Source: Accumulibacter sp.
GTDB taxonomy: Bacteria > Pseudomonadota > Gammaproteobacteria > Burkholderiales > Rhodocyclaceae
Assembly: GCA_003538495.1 (NCBI GenBank)
Contig: DPSD01000285.1
Span: 1 to 12,583, forward strand
DNA length: 12,583 nt
Reading direction: 5' to 3'
In this document: positions 1 to 8,200 of the stretch, in pieces
Position numbering within the stretch: the stretch's first letter is position 1
How the letters are laid out: every line of letters begins with the position of its first letter
Translations under genes and position numbers: made by a program
Notes under the pieces: generated by a model
Database searches by the model: none
Told to the model about the DNA's origin: nothing
What the model saw: the letters and a program-made list of their open reading frames with translations, nothing else

Positions 1-331
1 CGCTTTGCCGACCACCTGGGGTTCGCGCACCTCGCCAACGTGGCTGACGACTGGGAGGCCTGCGAGCGCGTCGTCAGCGGACAGATCCGCGTCCCGGCGC
101 AAGGTGAGCCGCGAAATGAACCGCCCGCCGTTCGAGGCCAAACTGCGCTTGCTGCGCGAGATCGATGGCGCGCGCCTCGAACATGCCCATGTCGACCTGC
201 TGCGCCGCCTGATCCGCGGCAAGCACCTTCGCCATCGACGGCTCGCAGGAGTTCGCCGGGGGCACGCTCCGGGACCAGAACTCAGAGCGGGCGCAGCGCT
301 GGCTTTGGCGCGGGGATCGGTTGTCGCCGCG
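1..331. other. Unassigned coding-like stretch, possibly a broken gene
   Basis: No intact gene can be assigned here, but the composition looks protein-coding. On the plus strand, about 1-110 looks coding in frame 1 (reading begins RFADHLGFAHLANVADDW), although the antisense codons fit equally well. About 110-211 looks coding in the frame-2 codon register; codon statistics slightly favour its minus-strand reading (MAKVLAADQAAQQVDMGMF). From 213 to a TGA at 342-344, plus frame 3 is open and has the best codon pattern, ending in QRWLWRGDRLSPRYEV. If the plus strand is right, the frame shifts twice, as in a decaying pseudogene or a read with errors, and the gene would overlap the end of cca tail to tail by 13 bases. 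I do not recognise the product. Whether this is a pseudogene, an assembly artefact or non-coding is unresolved. Confidence 0.35.
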
Positions 332-1564
332 CTACGAAGTTTGACTCGCTGGCCCGTCCAGCATCCTGGCCACTGCCGCTACCCGCGCCTGGTGCGCGCA
401 TGCGCTGATCTTCGCCGGTTCGGCGCAGCTGCGCGCTATCGCCGCCACGTCGACGCGGCGGATCTCCGCAAGAGCCTGGCGAAAAAGTGGCGCTGCCGGA
501 TAGGGAACGTTCTGCCAGCCGAGACGACCATGGAAGTCGCATGCGCAGGCCTGCAGCAATTGGTCGAAGCGGCCGGGCCGGCGCAGCGCGTCGGTGCTCT
601 CCAGCAGGCGGACGATCGTCGCCGCGGTCAGCTGCGGGCCGCGATGAATGTTGCCGTGATGACGCGCCACCAGGATCGCCAGTTCACGGCAGTCGACCGG
701 GACCTTGAGGCGCGCACAGACCTTGCGGACCAGCTCGACGCTGCGCTCCTCGTGACCGGGATGACGCGGCAGGTCGGCGTCCGGCGTGGTCCCCTTGCCG
801 AGGTCGTGAAGCAGGGCGGCGAAGCGAACCGACAGCGGGCAGTCGCGCTGCGCAGACTGGTCGACGACCATCATCACATGCACCCCGGTATCGATTTCCG
901 GGTGGTAGTCCGCGCGCTGTGGTACGCCGTACAGACGGTCCAGCTCGGGTAGCAGCCGGGCCAGCGCGCCGCTCTCCCGGAGAATGGCGAACATCCGCGA
1001 CGGTCGTTGTTCCATCAGCCCCTTGGCGAGTTCCTGCCAGACGCGTTCGACGACCAGGTGATCGACTTCGCCGCTGGCGACCATCGTACGCATCAGGGCC
1101 ATCGTCTCCGGCGCCACCGTGAAGCTGGTGAAGCGCGCCGCGAACCGCGCCAGGCGCAGAACGCGCACCGGATCCTCGACAAAAGCCGGCCCGACGTGGC
1201 GCAGCATGCCGGCGGTCAGATCCGCGACCCCCTGGTAGGGATCGATCAGCGAGCCATCGGCAGCGCGCGCAATGGCGTTGATTGTCAGATCGCGGCGCGC
1301 CAGATCGTCGCTCAGGCTGACCTCGGGCGTGGCGCTGAAGGCGAATCCCTTGTAGCCAGGCGCGGTCTTGCGCTCGGTGCGCGCCAGTGCGTACTCTTCG
1401 TGCGACTGCGGGTGCAGAAATACCGGGAAGCCCCTGCCGACCGGCCGGAAACCGCGCGCCAGCATCTCGTCGGGTGAAGCGCCGACGACGACATAATCGC
1501 GGTCCTTCACCGGCAAGCCCAGCAACTCGTCGCGGACCGCGCCGCCGACCGCAAAGACCTGCAT
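332..1564 (-). CDS. cca: CCA-adding tRNA nucleotidyltransferase (multifunctional CCA protein)
   Basis: Cytoplasmic enzyme that builds and repairs the 3'-terminal CCA of tRNAs from CTP and ATP without a nucleic-acid template. The 410-residue product matches the length of the gamma/beta-proteobacterial form with an HD domain. Visible motifs are GGAVRD (7-12), the metal-binding DRD (21-23), RRDLTINAIA (90-99), EDPVRVLRLARF (130-141), the HPEIDTGVH segment near 221-229 and HDLGKG (253-258). The last two belong to the HD domain, which in this family adds phosphatase and phosphodiesterase activities. The reading frame also offers a GTG at 1567, but the ATG at 1564 gives MQVFAVGGAVRD, which matches the family N-terminus, so I chose it. 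No strong ribosome-binding site is evident; a GGAG lies about 17 bases upstream. It follows the NDUFA9-like gene by about 45 bases on the same strand and is probably co-transcribed with it. The stop is TAG at 332. Confidence 0.95.
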   Translation of the reverse strand: MQVFAVGGAVRDELLGLPVKDRDYVVVGASPDEMLARGFRPVGRGFPVFLHPQSHEEYALARTERKTAPGYKGFAFSATPEVSLSDDLARRDLTINAIARAADGSLIDPYQGVADLTAGMLRHVGPAFVEDPVRVLRLARFAARFTSFTVAPETMALMRTMVASGEVDHLVVERVWQELAKGLMEQRPSRMFAILRESGALARLLPELDRLYGVPQRADYHPEIDTGVHVMMVVDQSAQRDCPLSVRFAALLHDLGKGTTPDADLPRHPGHEERSVELVRKVCARLKVPVDCRELAILVARHHGNIHRGPQLTAATIVRLLESTDALRRPGRFDQLLQACACDFHGRLGWQNVPYPAAPLFRQALAEIRRVDVAAIARSCAEPAKISACAHQARVAAVARMLDGPASQTS

Positions 1565-1609
1565 CACCGGCAGCGCGACGGCTCCGCGGCCAGCCGCTTG
1601 GGCGTTCGC

Positions 1610-2575
1610 TCAGCGGCCAGCACGGAGCCGATAACGGTTCAAGCGCAGTTGTCCGATCCCGGCCGGCGATAGATACGTGGGAGCAATCGCCTCGAGCGCC
1701 GTCGGCCGCCAGTCCGGACAGTTGTGCGATCCGTCGGTGACGCTGGCAACTTCCATCGAGCGCAGGTTGTCCGGCGACATCGGTGGTTTCGGCAGCAGCC
1801 ACAGCAGGCCGGCCTGCAGGTAGGCCCAGCCACCGTCGCCGAGGTCGATGATCCGCCGCGACTTGCCGAGCAGTTGCGCGGTGTATTCGACCAGTTCGCG
1901 CAGCGTGTAGACTTGCGGACCGCACAGGTCGTAGGTCTGCCCGAAAGTGGCGCGTACCGTCAGGCAGTCGACGAATACCCTGGCCACGTCGCCAACATAG
2001 ACCGGCTGGAAGCGCGCCGCGCCACCGCCAAGCGGCAGAATCGGGAAAGTCCTGAGCAATTTGGCAAAGGTGTTGAGGAACGCATCGTCGGGCCCGAAGA
2101 TCACGGACGGGCGAAAGATCGTGATCTCCAGCTGATCCATCGCGGCCCGCACGACCGCTTCGCCTTCGCCTTTGGAACATAGGTATTCGGACGGCCCATC
2201 GAGGGCGGCGTTGAGCGCACTCATGTGCACCAGACGAGTGACGCCGCTTTCCTTCATTGCCCCAACGATCGTTCTCGGCAGATCGACGTGTGCGGCAGCG
2301 AAACCCTTGCCGTAGGGCAGGCGCGAATCCTTGTCGTGGAGGACGCCGACCAGATTGATCACGGCGTCATGGCCGCGCATCAGCTCGGTGAGGACCTGTG
2401 GATCATGAACGTTGGCTTCGACCATGCTCACCGTCGGCAGCATGATCAGTTTCTTGGTGTTGTCGCGGTGGCGGGTAGCGATGGTCACCCCGATGCCGCG
2501 TTGCGAGAGGCAGCTGGCAATCCAGCCGCCGACAAAACCACTGCCGCCGATCAACAGTACGTTCTTGAGTTCCAT
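1610..2575 (-). CDS. NDUFA9-like atypical short-chain dehydrogenase / NAD(P)-binding epimerase-family protein
   Basis: A 321-residue Rossmann-fold protein of the atypical SDR group that includes the mitochondrial complex I subunit NDUFA9. Residues 5-17 carry the dinucleotide-binding strand and glycine motif (VLLIGGSGFVGG). NLVGVL (74-79), HMSA (117-120) and a YLCSK sequence at 131-135 correspond to the NAG-like, serine and YxxxK positions of the SDR fold. RPSVIFGP (155-162) and PVYVGDVARV (191-200) are typical of this subfamily. A hydrophobic stretch near 251-262 could contact the membrane. The substrate of the bacterial members is not established, so quinone or complex I involvement is only suggested by the family name, and no nuo genes are nearby. 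The ATG at 2575 is preceded by AGGA four bases upstream. The gene lies between slt and cca on the same strand, with gaps of about 40 bases on both sides. Confidence 0.88.
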   Translation of the reverse strand: MELKNVLLIGGSGFVGGWIASCLSQRGIGVTIATRHRDNTKKLIMLPTVSMVEANVHDPQVLTELMRGHDAVINLVGVLHDKDSRLPYGKGFAAAHVDLPRTIVGAMKESGVTRLVHMSALNAALDGPSEYLCSKGEGEAVVRAAMDQLEITIFRPSVIFGPDDAFLNTFAKLLRTFPILPLGGGAARFQPVYVGDVARVFVDCLTVRATFGQTYDLCGPQVYTLRELVEYTAQLLGKSRRIIDLGDGGWAYLQAGLLWLLPKPPMSPDNLRSMEVASVTDGSHNCPDWRPTALEAIAPTYLSPAGIGQLRLNRYRLRAGR

Positions 2576-2591
2576 GGCGTCCTACCGGTGT

Positions 2592-2617
2592 AAAAAGTGT
2601 CTGAAAATAGACATTTT
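2592..2617 (-). terminator. AT-rich hairpin with T-run after slt (weak terminator or promoter region)
   Basis: On the minus strand this reads AAAATGTCT, a six-base loop ATTTTC, then AGACA, a bulged C and TTTTT. The five-base TGTCT/AGACA stem can extend by pairing the A-run with the T-run around the bulge. It begins at the slt stop codon and ends about 17 bases before the start of the next gene. The layout resembles a small intrinsic terminator, but the stem is short and AT-rich, so it may only reduce read-through. The same stretch contains TAAAAT, a good -10-like hexamer, which could instead mark a promoter for the NDUFA9-like gene; no convincing -35 is visible. Confidence 0.35.
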
Positions 2618-4559
2618 AAGGCAAATCGTCGCCCTTGGCTTCGCCACCGGTACGCGGAGCGATGACCCCCAGCCGGCTCTTGAGCGTCTGCGGCTTGCCG
2701 TCGAACAGCGCCGAGTAATAGACCGAATTGCTCATCACCTTCTTGACGTAGTCGCGTGTTTCGCTGAAGGGGATGGTTTCCGTATAGATCGCGCCTTCGA
2801 GCGGCGCTTCGGCACGCCACTTGCGTGCCCGGCCGGGCCCTGCGTTGTACGCCGCGGAGGCCAGCACCGGGTGATGGTCGAGGCTTTCGAGGACCAGCCG
2901 CATGTAGCTGGTACCCAGCAGCAAATTGATTTCGGTATCGTTGACCCTGGCCTGGTTGAAGTCCTTGAGGCCGATCTTGCCGGCTACCCACTTGGCGGTG
3001 GCCGGCATCAGCTGCATCAGACCGGAAGCGCCGACGTGCGATCTGGCGCTGGTGATGAAGCGGCTTTCCTGACGCATCAGGCCATAGACCCAGGCATCGT
3101 CCAGCGCCTGCTCGCGCGCCGCCGGGCGGACCTGATCGCCAAACGGCGCCAGGTAGCGCAAAGAGTAGTCGTGCTCCTGGCGGGTGCGGTCGGCGGCGGC
3201 AATCGCGCGGTCGTAGATGTCGGCGCGCAGGGCGATCTCCGATGCTGCCAGCAGTTCCCGGTCGCTCATCCCACGCAAGGCGAAGTTCCACTCGCGGACG
3301 CCCTCCGAACGCAGGTTGAGGCGAAAGAAGGCCAGTGCCCTCTGGACGCCCGGGTTGGCACGAGTCTGTGCCAGCTCGGCCTTGCTCGGCGGCGCCGCTT
3401 TCGGCGGGGTGGTGATCGGCCGCCCGAGATCATCGCTCGCCAGATTGCCGTAGAAGTCTGGCTGGCCGGCGATCCGGGCGAACAGCGCATCCGCTTCGGT
3501 AAGCCTGCCGCCGGCACGATACGCCCGCCCCAACCAGTAGACCCAGGCCGACTGCTCGGCAAGCGCCGGCGGCATCTTCTCGATGGTCGACCGGACAGCG
3601 CCCCAGTCCTGCGCCCGCAGCGCCGCCCGCACCTTCCATTCGGCGGCATCGTCGGAAAGCGGCGCGTCGCCGGCTTGCCGGTACCACTCCATTGCCTCCG
3701 GCAGGTGGCCTTGCGCGGCCTGTCGGCCAATCTGCGTCCACGCCCAGCCTTTCTCGCCGGCCTGCAGCGAACCGGAAATCCGCTGCAGCTGCGCGGCCGC
3801 CATGCGCGGGTCGTTGCGCGCAATGCGCTGGATCGCCAGCACGGTCAGTTCGCGCTGCAGGCGGTTGCCCGAGAAATCGCCTGGCAGTCTGATCAGCCAG
3901 GGCATCGGCTTGTCGGCGATGCTTTGTGCTAGCTTCTTGTCCGGTGTCTGGCTCGGTGGCAGGTAGTTCATGCTGTACATCGCCGCCGCGATCTTGTTGG
4001 CTTCAAACTGGCTGCGGATCCGCGCCCAGACGGCATTCGCCAGCACGCGTTTTTCGACGATCAGCGCTTCCAGCACCGGGTAGCAGGGTTCCGGCGGTTC
4101 GAGCAGGGCCAGCCAGAGCGGCAAGGCGTCGTCAAGCGCGCTTGCGTCGCCACGCGCCAACCTGCTTTGCAGCGCGTAGCAGGCCAGGCTCTGCTCAGGC
4201 TGTGCCAGCCTTGCGTACTCGGCGTCGAACTCCGCCCAGCGCTGCTGCTTGCCCACCTGCCGGAGCCAGTCGATGCGCAATTTCTCGGCGACGTAGGTGT
4301 TCTGGTTCCGTTCGAGGAAGGCGCCGACCGTTGCCGGATCGGTTTCCTTGAGGTCGAGGAGCAGCCGCCAGTAGTCGACGTAGCCCTCGAGTTCGTAGCC
4401 CTGCAGCGCTGACGCCAGTCGTTCGAGCTTGACCTTGTCGCCAGCGCGAGCAGCGTCCCGGGCGGCCAGGAACTGGTCGTCTGCAGTCACCGAGAAGGCG
4501 CTGATGGGCACGAGAAACCAGGCGGCGAGGGCAAAAAGGATGCTGTGACGGAACTTCAT
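2616..4559 (-). CDS. slt: Soluble lytic murein transglycosylase (Slt70 type)
   Basis: Periplasmic enzyme that cleaves the MurNAc-GlcNAc bond of peptidoglycan non-hydrolytically, leaving 1,6-anhydro-MurNAc ends, for wall turnover and remodelling. The 647-residue product is close to E. coli Slt70 in size. Residues 1-26 form a Sec signal peptide: basic MKFRH, a hydrophobic core and likely cleavage after AFS or VTA. Residues of roughly 27-400 are helix-rich with repeat-like spacing, matching the ring-shaped U and L domains. The catalytic domain occupies about 480-620, with RQESRF (E498 is the expected catalytic acid), SGLMQLMP (512-519), AYNAGPGR (570-577) and ETIPFSETRDYVKKV (594-608). The frame stays open far upstream into the antisense of the folate gene. 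The ATG at 4559 was chosen because it starts the signal peptide; the nearest purine-rich site, GGAA, is about 12 bases upstream. It is divergent from the folate cyclo-ligase gene across 42 bases and probably leads the slt, NDUFA9-like, cca transcription unit. Confidence 0.95.
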   Translation of the reverse strand: MKFRHSILFALAAWFLVPISAFSVTADDQFLAARDAARAGDKVKLERLASALQGYELEGYVDYWRLLLDLKETDPATVGAFLERNQNTYVAEKLRIDWLRQVGKQQRWAEFDAEYARLAQPEQSLACYALQSRLARGDASALDDALPLWLALLEPPEPCYPVLEALIVEKRVLANAVWARIRSQFEANKIAAAMYSMNYLPPSQTPDKKLAQSIADKPMPWLIRLPGDFSGNRLQRELTVLAIQRIARNDPRMAAAQLQRISGSLQAGEKGWAWTQIGRQAAQGHLPEAMEWYRQAGDAPLSDDAAEWKVRAALRAQDWGAVRSTIEKMPPALAEQSAWVYWLGRAYRAGGRLTEADALFARIAGQPDFYGNLASDDLGRPITTPPKAAPPSKAELAQTRANPGVQRALAFFRLNLRSEGVREWNFALRGMSDRELLAASEIALRADIYDRAIAAADRTRQEHDYSLRYLAPFGDQVRPAAREQALDDAWVYGLMRQESRFITSARSHVGASGLMQLMPATAKWVAGKIGLKDFNQARVNDTEINLLLGTSYMRLVLESLDHHPVLASAAYNAGPGRARKWRAEAPLEGAIYTETIPFSETRDYVKKVMSNSVYYSALFDGKPQTLKSRLGVIAPRTGGEAKGDDLP

Positions 4560-4601
4560 GATAAGCTGGACTTCCGGGAAAACTTGTCTTGAGCATATCA
4601 C

Positions 4602-5225
4602 ATGGCCGCCGGGATGATGCCGGGAATCACCGCCGAAAGTCTCGCCAGCAGCAGCTTCGCCGGACGACGCGCGCTTCGCCGAGCGCTGCTCGAGCGCCGG
4701 CTGGCGCTGCCGAACGACGAGTGGGAGCGTCTTTCGGCGATCGTCTGCACGCGCTTGCGGGACGGCTTTCGGCGATTTTCCGGAATGCGCGTGGCGTTCT
4801 GCTGGCCGGTGAACAAGGAACCCGACCTCCGGCCGGTGATCGCCCAGTGGGCCAGCGAGCAGCATCCGGGGTTCACGGCGCTGCTGCCGGTGGTGATTGA
4901 CGAGAGCAGCGCGCTGCGCTTTCGTGCCTGGTCGCCCGCGACGCCGATGCGGGCCGACCGCCATGGCATCCCGACGCCGGCCAGCGGCGACTTCCTGGTC
5001 CCGCAGGCGCTGCTACTGCCGGTTAACGGTTTCGACGCCGCTGGCTACCGCATCGGTTACGGCGGCGGCTATTTTGACCGCACGCTGCCCGGCCTTGCAC
5101 CGCGACCGCTGGTGGTTGGGGTCGGCTTCGAAGTGGCCCGACTGGACAGCATCCGCCCCGAGGCGCACGACCAGCCGCTCGACGTGATGGTCACCGAGGC
5201 CGGCATCTTCCGTCCTTCGCGCTAG
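4602..5225 (+). CDS. 5-formyltetrahydrofolate cyclo-ligase
   Basis: Cytoplasmic enzyme (MTHFS family, E. coli YgfA/Fau) that converts 5-formyl-THF to 5,10-methenyl-THF using ATP, recovering folate for one-carbon metabolism. The 207-residue product has the basic N-terminal segment RRALRRALLERR (22-33) expected for phosphate or folate binding. It also has the family signature LPVNGFDAAGYRIGYGGGYFDR (split here as 139-149 and 150-160), whose glycine-rich loop binds ATP. VGVGFE (172-177) and a C-terminal DVMVTEAG (194-201) fit the family end. The first 15 or so residues are not part of the conserved core. ATG codons at 4614 and 4617 are alternative starts, and none has a strong Shine-Dalgarno sequence. 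It is the only assigned plus-strand gene, divergent from slt. Its TAG stop overlaps the stop of the opposing c-di-GMP gene through the shared CTAG at 5222-5225. In many bacteria ygfA lies near ssrS (6S RNA) and zapA, but neither is seen here. Confidence 0.93.
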   Translation: MAAGMMPGITAESLASSSFAGRRALRRALLERRLALPNDEWERLSAIVCTRLRDGFRRFSGMRVAFCWPVNKEPDLRPVIAQWASEQHPGFTALLPVVIDESSALRFRAWSPATPMRADRHGIPTPASGDFLVPQALLLPVNGFDAAGYRIGYGGGYFDRTLPGLAPRPLVVGVGFEVARLDSIRPEAHDQPLDVMVTEAGIFRPSR

Positions 5226-8200
5226 GGTGCCTGGCGGCCACGAACGAAGTCCGCCAGCTGATCAGCCGGCATTGGGCGCGCCAACCAGTACCCTTGCAGT
5301 TCGTCGCAGCCGCAGAGGCGCAGCTGTTCGGCGACCGCCGCATCCTCGACGCCCTCGGCAATGGTTCGCAGCTTGAGACCATGCGCCATCTGGATGATCG
5401 CGCCAACGATCGCGGCGTCGCTTGGATCGCTGAGCAGGTCGCGGACGAAGGGCCGGGCGATCTTCAGCTTGTCCACGGCGAAGCGTTTCAGGTACGCGAG
5501 GCTGGAATAGCCGGTACCGAAATCGTCGACCGACAGCCTGACGCCGATGGCCTTCAGGCGGCGCGCGGTTTCCAGCGTAAGCTCGGCGTCCTGGATCATG
5601 ATCGACTCGGTCAGTTCGAGTTCCAGCCATTCCGAATCCAGGTCGGCGAGGACTAGCGAATTGATCACCGTTTCGAGCAGGTCGCCACGGCGGAACTGCA
5701 GGCCCGAAAGGTTGACCGCCACGGTAAATGGTGGCAGTCCGGCATCCTGCCAGGCGCGCGCCTGCCGGCAGGCCTCGCCCATGACCCACTTGCCGAGTGG
5801 CACGATGAGACCCGTTTCCTCGGCAATCGGAATGAACTTCGCCGGTGCGACCAGCCCGTCATCGGGAGTCTGCCAGCGCACCAGGGCCTCGACGCCGGTA
5901 ATCTCTCCCGAGTTCAGGTCAGCCTGCGGCTGGTAGTAGAGGACGAACTCGCCCCGCTCCAGCGCCTGTCGCAGACGCGTTTCGAGATGCATGTGCTCGA
6001 CTGCCTGCACGTTCATCTGTTCGGCAAAGAAGCGGTAGGCGTTGCGGCCGGCGTGCTTGGCGTGATACATCGCCGTGTCGGCCTTTTGCGTCAGACCGTC
6101 GAAATCGGCATCGTCGTCCGGGAAAAGGGCGATGCCGATCGAGAACGAAGTCGACAGGGCGTGCTTGTCGATCAGGAAGGGTTCGGCCATCCGCTGCTGG
6201 ATCTTGTCGGCCAGCCGCGAAACCGCTTCGCTGTCTCGTGCGTCGCGCAGGACGATCACGAACTCGTCGCCGCCCTGTCGGCTGATCGTGTCGGATTCGC
6301 GAACACAGGTCTTCAGCCGCTCGACCACGCCCTTCAGCAACAGGTCGCCGACCGGGTGGCCGAGCGAGTCGTTGATCGTCTTGAAGCGGTCGAGGTCGAG
6401 GAACATCAGCGCGACGCGGCCGTGCGATCGCCTGGCCAGAGTCATCGCCTGTTCGACGCGGTCGCGCAGCAGCAAGCGGTTGGGCAGACCGGTCAGCGGG
6501 TCGTGGTGCGCCAGGAACTCGGCCCGCTGCTGCGCGGCCTTGCGTTCGGTGATGTCGGTAAAGGTCGCCACTGCCGCGTTCGGCCGCGTCGCATGGCCGG
6601 TGCACAAGGGCGAGGCATTGATCAGGATCCAGCGCAGGCTGCCGTCGGCGGCGCGCAAGCCCATCACCACTTCGCGCAGTTCCCATGCCTCGCGGATGGC
6701 GACGACCCACGGCCAGTCTGTGGCCGGAAACGGCGTCTGGTCTTCGCGCAGTCGCTCGATGCCTGGGTCGCCCTGAGCGCCACCCGGGACCCCTGCTTGC
6801 GAGTGGCCAAAAATCTCTTCGGCAGCCCGGTTGGCAAACAGCAGCGTGCCTTCTTCCGACCACAGCATCAGGCCTTCTGCCATCGCCGAGACGACGCCGC
6901 GGAAGCGACTTTCACTTTCGTGCAGGCGGTCGATCATCCGCCGCAGTTCGGTGATGTCCTCCTTGATCGCGACATAGTTGCTGGTCCTGCCGTGGCGATC
7001 CAGGACCGGTGCGATCAACGCCCGTTCCTGATACAGGGAACCATCGCGGCGCCGGTTCTCGAACTCGCCGTGCCAGCTGCGGCCAGCCTTGATCGTCGCC
7101 CACAGCGTGGCGTAGGTTTCCACCGGGGTTCGCCCCGATTTGAGAACGCTTGGCCTCTGCCCGATGACCTCGTCCCTGGCATAGCCGGTGGTCTCGACGA
7201 ACTTGTCGTTGACGTACTCGATTCGTCCTTCGGTGTCGGTAATGACGATTGTCGCCGGGTTCTGCTCGACGACCAGCGACAGTTTGCGGGCCCAGGCTTC
7301 GGCCGCGTGGCGCTCGGTAATTTCATGAAAGATGCTCAGAGCGGTTTGCCCGCCGCTCGGCGCTGCCGCTTCGGCGACCACGATGCCGTCGAAGAAGCGT
7401 GGCCCTTGCCGGGTCGGAAAACCGAACTCGATGCGTCGTGAGGTGCCGCTTTGATGGACCGCATGCAGGGCGGCCTCCCATTGCTCGATCAAGGCCGGGT
7501 CCAGCCCCGGGTAAGCCTCGAAGACCTGCCGCACGGTCTTGCCGATAACGCTGCCTGCTGGCAGTCCCAGCGATTGTTCGAAGGCACGATTGGTGAACAG
7601 GTGGCGCAACTGGGAATCGTGGCGGCTGATGATCGCCGGCAAATTGTCGACCAGCGTCTCGTACGATTGCTGCCGCTTGCTCAGGTCGGCCGTCCGCTGC
7701 CGAACCAGTTCCTCGGCCATTGCCCGACGGCTGAGCAGCGCGTGCAGATACGTCAGCAGCAGCAGGGTGATCAGCGCCCCGACCAGCGGCACGTAGCGGA
7801 CCGTCGGCGAGCCATTGGCTTCCAGCCAGGCTGGGGTAGCTTCGACCTGTACCGACCACACGCGCCGGCCGACCTCGATGTCAGCGCTGTAGCGCAGCGT
7901 CGTCGCGGCCACCGGCCGAGCGCCCACCTGTGACCCTGGCGTCCAGGCGCGAATCAGCTGTCTGTCGTCAGGTTGCGTCTGGTCGAGCAGGTAGACATGC
8001 AGGCCCGTTTCGCTTTCGCTGGCGTTGGCGGCGTCGAAGATCTGATCGATGCTCAAGACGGCCAGGACGACGCCGCGAACGGCCGCACGCCGCAGATCCC
8101 GGGTCGGTGGCATCCCACCGCCGCGATAGACCGCCGCGAAAATGGCCGCGGTCTTGGCCTGCTGCCAGTCGATCAGCAGCGGGCCAACATCGCTGCTGAC

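Noticed and set aside
1586..1597. GCGGC/GCCGC inverted repeat between the NDUFA9-like gene and cca
   Set aside because: The loop is only two bases, no T-run follows, and such repeats are expected by chance in GC-rich DNA.
684..2180. Minus-strand open frame of 498 codons in another frame of cca and the NDUFA9-like gene
   Set aside because: Both genes are clear in their own frames; this reading is Arg/Ala/Gly-rich and lacks any family motif.
2412..3932. Plus-strand open frame of 506 codons opposite slt and the NDUFA9-like gene
   Set aside because: It crosses two identified minus-strand genes and has the Arg/Gly/Ala-rich composition of an antisense shadow.
4560..4964. N-terminal extension of the slt frame through the folate gene
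   Set aside because: The signal peptide starts at the ATG at 4559, and the upstream reading is the antisense of a recognised gene.
5987..7441. Long plus-strand open frame (484 codons) inside the GGDEF-EAL gene
   Set aside because: It is antisense to a confidently identified multidomain gene, has no recognisable domains, and its openness is explained by the GC-rich codon use of the real gene.
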